Of a stretch of DNA of 64,000 nucleotides, positions 57,662 to 64,000 are shown one piece after another. The stretch is taken from contig NC_019693.1 in assembly GCF_000317105.1 (NCBI RefSeq), positions 4,961,227 through 5,025,226 on the forward strand, read 5' to 3'. How positions within the stretch are numbered: the first letter of the stretch is position 1; the number at the start of each line of letters is the position of its first letter. Origin of the DNA: Oscillatoria acuminata PCC 6304. GTDB taxonomy: Bacteria > Cyanobacteriota > Cyanobacteriia > Cyanobacteriales > Laspinemataceae. The notes beneath the pieces were generated by a model that saw nothing but the letters and a program-made list of their open reading frames with translations, ran no database searches and was not told the DNA's origin. The position numbers and the translations under genes are program-made.

Positions 57662-60600
57662 TTACGATTCATCCAATTGTTTATGGCTTTCGATTAATTC
57701 CAAAATTTTATCAAACCGAAGGTGCGTTACAAAATTAGTAATCTGGTTAGCTAAGGCTGCATCTGAATCAGGAATTTGGGTCGTTAAAATGGCGATCGTT
57801 TCATCATCCAATTCTCGGGCAGCTTGATGCAGTTGAGTTTTCCACTCCTGCGGCATTCGCTGCCAGCAGTCTGTGATCACTGCCGCCTCGGACTGAACCG
57901 ACAGTTGGGGACGACTGATATCGGAGGACCGAACCTCTTCAGAAACATAACGCACCCCTAGATGTTCAGCCATCTTTTCAAAAATGACTTGTTCCCGAAA
58001 TGGTTTACTGGCAAAATCATCACATCCCGCCTCCAAAACCCTGACTCGATTTTCTTCAAATGCACTGGCGGTTAACCCAATAATCACCGGAATTTGCTCA
58101 CTTTTACTCTGTTTAATTTGTTTCGTGGCTTCATAGCCATCCATCACCGGCATTTGCATATCCATCCAAATTAAATGGGGTTGCCAACTCTGCCAAATCG
58201 TCACAGCTTCTGCGCCATTCACTGCTTCTTTGACTTCAAAACCCAGGGGTGAAAGTAGGTTGACCAATAACAACCGACTTTCCCATTTATCCTCAACCAC
58301 CAAAATCCGATAAGCTGGTTGATTCGGCGCTAATCCTATCACTCGTTGGCTGGATGATTGAGCGATTTCAATCATACCTTCTGCCAGACTCATTTTGATG
58401 TTAAATTGAAAAATTGTGCCTTTGTCTAGGGTAGAGCTAACGGTAATTTTGCCCCCCATTAATTCCACAAATTGCCGGCTAATGGGAAGACCTAAGCCTG
58501 TCCCCGATTGAGATTTAATTCCCGTTTTCGTTTGGACAAAGGGGTCAAATAAACTCTCAAGTTCTTCTGCATTAATTCCCGGTCCTGTATCTTCGATTTC
58601 ACAGACTAAATAGGTTTGTTTTTCTCCCTCGATACTGTCCGGATCCGTGGAAGGCTGTCCATTTGCCGTTAACGAGTGGGATTCGGTAGTTACCCGAACC
58701 GTTACCCCACCTTGTTCGGTGAATTTGATGGCATTTCCCAACAGATTAATTAAAATTTGCCGTAATTTACTTTCGTCAGTTTTGATAAACCCTGGGACAT
58801 CAGAAGTCTGTTCAAATATGAGATGTAATCCTTGGGATTCAGCTTTGAGTCGGAACATTTCTTCGAGAGAGGTTAACAGCCGATACAGGTCAAAACTGGT
58901 TTCATTCAAAGAAATTCGACCGGCTTCAATTTTAGACATTTCCAACACATCATTAATCAGGGTGAGTAGATGTTCCCCCGCCCGTGAGATGATGCTGAGG
59001 TACTCTTGTTGTTGGGATTTGAGGCTATGGTCTCGATTCAGGATTTGAGTAAAGCCCAGAATGGCATTGAGGGGAGTTCGCAATTCGTGACTCATTTTAG
59101 ACAGAAATTCCCCTTTAGCTTTGCTAGCAGCATCCGCCGATTCTTTTGCTTGTTGTAGGGCTAATTCTGCTCGTTTACGCTGAGTAATATCGCTGGCTGT
59201 GCCGGTTAAACCTAAGAGTTTACCCTGAGCGTCTTGCCGGATAATTGCATTGACAAGTAAATAAATTGGTCTGCCATCTTTCGCGATATCTATCGTTTCA
59301 TATTGACAAATTGACTGGCCCGCCAAAATTTTATTAAACGCGGCTTGTTCCGGGTTTTGATTTTCATTTTCAGGAGATTTGAAGTCTGAAAAATGATGAC
59401 CGATCATCTCTTCGGGTTCATACCCATAAATATCCTTAACGGCTTGGTTGACAAAAGTAAAATAACCTTGGCTATTCATCGAAAATATCATTTCCTGAGA
59501 GGTTTCCACCAAGTCGCGATACTTCCGTTCACTTTCGCCTAATGCTTCTTCTGCTAATTTGCGATCGCTGATATCAACCACTAATCCATCCCATAGAATA
59601 CTCCCATCAGCTTGCTTTTCGGGGTTGGCATCTCCTTGAACCCATTTAATTTGACCGGATACGATAATTCTCCAAATAAAATGCCACGGTTCTAGGGTGG
59701 CGGCTGAACGGGTGATGGATTCGAGATGTTGCTGGCGATCGTCTGGATGGATTGAATCTATCAATAAAGAGCTATCTTCCATCGCAGCTTCGGCTTCAAC
59801 TCCATAAATTTTGCGGCAACCGGGACTGACATAGGGAGATGTAAATCTTCCGTCAGGGTGCATCATAAATTGATAAATCATGCCGGGAATATTGGCGGCG
59901 AGATTATAATATCGGGTATTGCTTTGTTGTAATTGTTGAGTGCGCTCTTGTACGGTTGTTTCTAACTCGCGTGCATAGGCTTGTTGTTCTTCATAAAGTT
60001 GGGCATTTTCTAAGGCGATCGCCGCTTGAGAGGAGAGGAGTTTGAGCAATTCCACTCGGGCGGGACTAAAGGCCCCAACGAGCAGGTTATTTTCCAAGTA
60101 CAGAATCCCAATGAGTTTACCTTGACCCAAAATTGGCGTACATAAAACCGACTTCGGCTGAGTCGCTAAAATGTACGGATCACTGCTGAATTGGTCATTT
60201 TGACTGGCATCGTTGAGAACGACATCTTCTTGAGTGCGACTTACATAATTAATTAAGGATAGGGGTAAATCGGAACTGGTTTCAGTGGCGATCGCCTGTC
60301 GAATAGCAACCTCAGTTTGTTCAATTGTCCCCGATGCTTCTATCACAACATTACCATTTTGGTTCAGGAGCAAATACCCGATTTGCGCTCCTGCATTTTC
60401 GAGAGCAAGACGCATCAACTTCCCCAGTAATGCATCAAGCTGTACCTCTCTAATGAGGGCTTGAGACGCTTTAACCACGGTATTCAAATCTAAAAATATA
60501 TCGTAACCGCTACTTTTTGATTCGGTAGAATTATGAGTCTGAAGTTCCGTAGTGCTGACTTCGAGGGTTTTAAAGTTTAAGTCAGAAAATCGATGTTCTA

Positions 60601-63600
60601 AATCCTGGACCTTGGCTAATGCGCCCCAGCGATAGTAGCAGGCATGGGCTTTTTTCCGGTAAAGTCCGGCAATAGGGTCTCGTCCAATCTGTTGATAAAA
60701 TTCTGCTGCTAATTCGCAGGCGAGGGCTTCTTCTTGGATATAGTTATTTTTTTGCGCCGTGGCGATCGCCAGGTCATAAAAATTCATCGCCTCTAACACT
60801 TCTCCCTTGACCCGCGCTTTTTCCGCCTCAACTAATTCATACTTTTGTTGAAAATTAGCGGGTGCAAAGCTGGCCCAATTTTTCATTTTATCTTGATTGG
60901 TTTCCACCTTGCTCAGAATCTGCTCTTGTTCAGATTCTGATGCCTGAAGATACACCGCCAAAGCGGAGAGAGAATCGTAAAAATAAAACAGCGTTTGGGG
61001 ATAAACCGCTGTCAAACCATCTAAATAATTGGCGGCAATGGCAGCCAGGGCCACCGCATTTTCAAGTTTTCTAAATACATAATTCAAAATGAGTTTATTC
61101 AAATATAGAGAAGAGAGTGCAGACCGATCATTCGCTTGTTCATGGAGGTGCAACATCGTTTCTTCGTTATAAAACACCCCAATAATTTTCACGGTGTGAT
61201 CGGATTTTTTGATTAAATTCAAAATCACCTGCCCATACAGTTGAGCATAAGTCAAAGTGGTGGTTTGTTTGAATTTTTCCAGTGAAAAAATATAATTTGC
61301 AATTTCTTCTTTTAATTTATGGAGTTCTTTGCCTGCAAAATAAGAATTTATACAATAATTATAAGCAGAAAGACCGGCATATTCTAAATCTCCATTTTCT
61401 AATCCGCTCTCATAAGCCGTCACCAAAGGTGGGATAGTTTCTTGAAGGGGTTCCTTCCAGACACCGACGTTATTATTCACCACCATCAAGGTTCGAGCTT
61501 TTAGCTCTTTGTTGTTAAATTTTTCTAAAACTTTTAAGGCTAACTGACCAAATTGATGGCCGATTTCAATTTCTCCAACAATCCCACATAAAATCAGGCC
61601 ATAACAAGCGTAGGCATAGGCGGATTCATCAGTATTACCATAAGTTAAAGATAACTTAATTTCCTGAACTACAATCAAGGGGAGCAGCATCGGGGCCACT
61701 TGATAGGCCGGGGCGATCGCACTATTGAGAATCCGCATCCCGGCTTTTTGATGAGCCTCAGACATTTCAGGTAAATTGATTAAATCCTGGATATGTTTTC
61801 CGGTTAATTGGGTTGATATTTCATTCAGCCCAACTTGAATATCTGCGAAGGTTGGCTGTTCAGGTAAATAAATATCTAATAATTGAAGCGCTTTTTGGGT
61901 ATTTTCTAACGCTTTGAGTTGTTGGCTGCAAGAGCTATAGGCTTTAATTCTGATTTCATAAAAATCAACTTGAGCTAGGGTGGATTGGGCTTGAACTAGG
62001 CCAATTTTTACCAAATCCTCCATTCGTTCAAAATCCGTATTGATGTAAGCGGCATAAGCCCCTTGGATATGCAGCTTGAGGGTGGTTGAATAATCAGTTT
62101 CCCAGCTTCCTTCTCCTAACAGTCTCAATCCGACCTGAAAATAGGTATCAGCCAATTCATAAGCATTGGCTGATAGTGCTTTCTGCCCTGCCCTTAAATT
62201 TAAGCGGACTAACTTAATTTGTTGTTCAGGACTGGTTATCAATTCACAACTATAGTTTAAATGATTGACAATCTCGAAAAGACTTTCCTCTATAGTTTCA
62301 GGCGGAGTATTCCTTAACAAGAGGTCAGCAATTTGCCAATGAGTTTCTTTTTTGCGGTTTTCTGGAATCAGCGAGTAAGCCGCTTGTTGGACGCGATCGT
62401 GCAAAAACTGGTAGCAGACTTTTCCCCCATTACGAGGTTCTCTAACCCGGGACAGTGTATGAGTTTTGTTTAAAGGAAGAATCAATTCTTCTTGAATGGC
62501 TTCCCACAAATCTCGACTCGTCAAATGAGGCGATCGCTCATTGACAATGGAGAGCATTTCTATATCAAAAGAGTTGCCGATACAAGCTGCTAATTTTAAA
62601 GCTGTTTGAGTTTTGGGCTGCAATTTTTGAATTTTGCGAACCATTAACTCCACGACATTCTCGGTGATACCGATTTTTTCAATTTGGCTGATTTGCCAAT
62701 CCCAACTCCCTTTTTCCCAATTGAATGTTAATAACTGGTCTTGTTCTAAAGATTTTAAAACCTGGGTCAAGAAAAAAGGATTTCCCTGAGTTTTCTTGAA
62801 AATCAGCTTGGCTAGACTAAAAGATTTGGCTGTCGTACAATTTAACGTTTCTGCCAGCAAATCATTGACATGATGAACATTCAAGGGGGTGAGATTGATT
62901 TCGGTCCCGGGGACCTGTGTATTTTTAATTTCCTGCAATGTCAACCCCACAGGATGAGTCGCGGTGACTTCATTATCTCGATAAGAAGCAATCATCAATA
63001 AGTGATGATTTTGAGTATCAGTAATAACGCGCTTAATTAGTTCCAGCGAGGCTAAATCTGCCCACTGTAAATCATCAATAAAGAGAATCAGGGGATGTTC
63101 TTCTTGCGTGAAAATATTGACAAACTTTTGAAACACTAAATTAAACCGATTTTGAGATTCCGTCGGAGGTAGGGATACCAATGCCGGTTGAGGGCCGATA
63201 ATCAGTTCTACTTCAGGAATCACTTCGATAATCACCTGGGAATTTTCTCCGATCGCCCCTAATATTTTCTGTTTCCAGGCTTTAATCTGGGCTTCATGGT
63301 CACTGAGTAATTGCCGGACGAGAGCGGCAAAGGCTTGAATCACCGCAGCATAGGGAATATTGAGCTTAAATTGGTCAAATTTGCCGCTAATAAAATAGCC
63401 GCGATGTTTCACCAAAGGTTTCTGAGTTTCCTGCACTAAAGCGGATTTACCGACCCCAGAATACCCGGAAATCAGAATCAGTTCAGTCGCCCCCCCACAG
63501 ACTCGCTCAAAAGCCGATAAAACTTGCGCCCTCTCCCAATCCCTTCCATAGAGTTTTTGAGGAATTTCTAATTTACCGGAAAAGTCTTTTTCTCCCAACT

Positions 63601-64000
63601 TGAACTCATCAATTTTCCCCTGTTCTTGCCATTGTTTTAGGCAATATTCCAAATCAAATTTTAACCCCAACCCACTTTGATAACGGGTTTCTGCGGTTTT
63701 TGTTAATAATTTCATCACCAGGTTAGAAACTGCGATGGGAATCTCCGGAACCCGTTCATTGGGGGGAACGGGCATCCGGGCAATATGACAGTGAACGAGT
63801 TCGATCGCCTCCTCGGTTTGATAAGGCAATTCCCCCGTGAGCATTTCATAAAAAGTTACTCCTAACGAGTAAAAATCCGTGCGATAGTCGATCGCCCGAT
63901 TCATCCGCCCGGTTTGTTCTGGGGACATATAGGCGAGGGTTCCTTCCAGACTATTGGGATGCACCGCAGCAGCCGTTTCTCTCGACAACTGGGAGGCGAT
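57662..64000 (-). CDS. Giant hybrid kinase paralogue, N-terminus outside window
   Basis: The frame is open through base 64000 and ends at 57662; 2112 residues are visible. It begins inside the Ser/Thr kinase domain (IASQLSRETAA, then AYMSPEQTGRMNRAID), so catalytic HRD/DFG motifs lie beyond the edge. Then follow an AAA domain (GYSGVGKSALVQ; LFIDDLQWAD), a helical region, GAF, only two PAS domains, HisKA (SHELRTPLNAIL), ATPase and receiver (WMDMQMPVMDG). Alignment with 49681-57591 is very close in the kinase, first PAS, HisKA and receiver segments and looser in the helical region. The 70-bp gap to the next gene suggests one transcript including the cyclase. Confidence 0.92.
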   Translation of the reverse strand: MASQLSRETAAAVHPNSLEGTLAYMSPEQTGRMNRAIDYRTDFYSLGVTFYEMLTGELPYQTEEAIELVHCHIARMPVPPNERVPEIPIAVSNLVMKLLTKTAETRYQSGLGLKFDLEYCLKQWQEQGKIDEFKLGEKDFSGKLEIPQKLYGRDWERAQVLSAFERVCGGATELILISGYSGVGKSALVQETQKPLVKHRGYFISGKFDQFKLNIPYAAVIQAFAALVRQLLSDHEAQIKAWKQKILGAIGENSQVIIEVIPEVELIIGPQPALVSLPPTESQNRFNLVFQKFVNIFTQEEHPLILFIDDLQWADLASLELIKRVITDTQNHHLLMIASYRDNEVTATHPVGLTLQEIKNTQVPGTEINLTPLNVHHVNDLLAETLNCTTAKSFSLAKLIFKKTQGNPFFLTQVLKSLEQDQLLTFNWEKGSWDWQISQIEKIGITENVVELMVRKIQKLQPKTQTALKLAACIGNSFDIEMLSIVNERSPHLTSRDLWEAIQEELILPLNKTHTLSRVREPRNGGKVCYQFLHDRVQQAAYSLIPENRKKETHWQIADLLLRNTPPETIEESLFEIVNHLNYSCELITSPEQQIKLVRLNLRAGQKALSANAYELADTYFQVGLRLLGEGSWETDYSTTLKLHIQGAYAAYINTDFERMEDLVKIGLVQAQSTLAQVDFYEIRIKAYSSCSQQLKALENTQKALQLLDIYLPEQPTFADIQVGLNEISTQLTGKHIQDLINLPEMSEAHQKAGMRILNSAIAPAYQVAPMLLPLIVVQEIKLSLTYGNTDESAYAYACYGLILCGIVGEIEIGHQFGQLALKVLEKFNNKELKARTLMVVNNNVGVWKEPLQETIPPLVTAYESGLENGDLEYAGLSAYNYCINSYFAGKELHKLKEEIANYIFSLEKFKQTTTLTYAQLYGQVILNLIKKSDHTVKIIGVFYNEETMLHLHEQANDRSALSSLYLNKLILNYVFRKLENAVALAAIAANYLDGLTAVYPQTLFYFYDSLSALAVYLQASESEQEQILSKVETNQDKMKNWASFAPANFQQKYELVEAEKARVKGEVLEAMNFYDLAIATAQKNNYIQEEALACELAAEFYQQIGRDPIAGLYRKKAHACYYRWGALAKVQDLEHRFSDLNFKTLEVSTTELQTHNSTESKSSGYDIFLDLNTVVKASQALIREVQLDALLGKLMRLALENAGAQIGYLLLNQNGNVVIEASGTIEQTEVAIRQAIATETSSDLPLSLINYVSRTQEDVVLNDASQNDQFSSDPYILATQPKSVLCTPILGQGKLIGILYLENNLLVGAFSPARVELLKLLSSQAAIALENAQLYEEQQAYARELETTVQERTQQLQQSNTRYYNLAANIPGMIYQFMMHPDGRFTSPYVSPGCRKIYGVEAEAAMEDSSLLIDSIHPDDRQQHLESITRSAATLEPWHFIWRIIVSGQIKWVQGDANPEKQADGSILWDGLVVDISDRKLAEEALGESERKYRDLVETSQEMIFSMNSQGYFTFVNQAVKDIYGYEPEEMIGHHFSDFKSPENENQNPEQAAFNKILAGQSICQYETIDIAKDGRPIYLLVNAIIRQDAQGKLLGLTGTASDITQRKRAELALQQAKESADAASKAKGEFLSKMSHELRTPLNAILGFTQILNRDHSLKSQQQEYLSIISRAGEHLLTLINDVLEMSKIEAGRISLNETSFDLYRLLTSLEEMFRLKAESQGLHLIFEQTSDVPGFIKTDESKLRQILINLLGNAIKFTEQGGVTVRVTTESHSLTANGQPSTDPDSIEGEKQTYLVCEIEDTGPGINAEELESLFDPFVQTKTGIKSQSGTGLGLPISRQFVELMGGKITVSSTLDKGTIFQFNIKMSLAEGMIEIAQSSSQRVIGLAPNQPAYRILVVEDKWESRLLLVNLLSPLGFEVKEAVNGAEAVTIWQSWQPHLIWMDMQMPVMDGYEATKQIKQSKSEQIPVIIGLTASAFEENRVRVLEAGCDDFASKPFREQVIFEKMAEHLGVRYVSEEVRSSDISRPQLSVQSEAAVITDCWQRMPQEWKTQLHQAARELDDETIAILTTQIPDSDAALANQITNFVTHLRFDKILELIESHKQLDES

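Overview
The window looks like a chromosomal segment of a filamentous, Oscillatoriales-type cyanobacterium. The palindrome GCGATCGC (HIP1) is scattered through most genes, and many genes are cyanobacterial specialities: a tocopherol cyclase, BicA and SbtA/SbtB for bicarbonate uptake, an isoleucyl-tRNA synthetase with a membrane-anchored CAAD domain, GUN4-domain proteins, an AMIN-domain secreted protein, CHAT-domain exoproteins and very large Ser/Thr-kinase/histidine-kinase hybrids. No rRNA, tRNA, CRISPR array or replication origin was recognised. Genus-level assignment is inference only.

Layout. (1) 1-5.3 kb: a duplicated neighbourhood. Three GUN4-domain genes (one cut by the window edge, one fused to a Ser/Thr kinase, one stand-alone), two orphan VapB-like antitoxins each followed by an eroded toxin start, and two remnants of a RecQ C-terminus surround an intact dprA-like gene. 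(2) 5.3-13.4 kb: ileS with CAAD insertion, a composite inverted-repeat element, a CBS-PAS-GAF-GGDEF diguanylate cyclase and a tocopherol cyclase. (3) 13.7-29.1 kb: two tandem giant secreted proteins with an N-terminal two-partner-secretion domain, a long beta-helix-like repeat region and a C-terminal CHAT protease domain. The second is split by a one-base frameshift. (4) 29.1-31.9 kb: a miniature inverted-repeat element flanked by an 11-bp target duplication and itself interrupted by a complete group II intron with an RT/maturase/HNH ORF. (5) 32.1-38.5 kb: phosphoglucomutase/phosphomannomutase, a LapA-like membrane protein, an AMIN protein, bicA and a DUF3172-like protein. (6) 38.6-44.2 kb: sbtA and sbtB, divergent and lying between two diverged ~0.5-kb direct repeats, followed by a ComFB-like gene. 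(7) 44.8-64 kb: signalling: a Ser/Thr kinase with seven WD40 repeats, a receiver-histidine kinase, and a minus-strand cluster of two giant hybrid kinases and a receiver-adenylate/guanylate cyclase.

How the genes may work together. BicA and SbtA are both Na+-dependent bicarbonate importers of the CO2-concentrating mechanism, and SbtB is the PII-like, adenine-nucleotide-sensing regulator of SbtA. The kinase/cyclase cluster plausibly feeds phosphorelay and cAMP signals, and the diguanylate cyclase adds c-di-GMP. The two TPS-CHAT proteins are probably surface or secreted proteins; no TpsB transporter is visible here. The most unusual signals are the intron nested in a miniature transposon beside its own empty target site, the tandem TPS-CHAT exoproteins, the SbtB lacking its C-terminal Cys loop, and the GUN4/VapB/RecQ segmental duplication.
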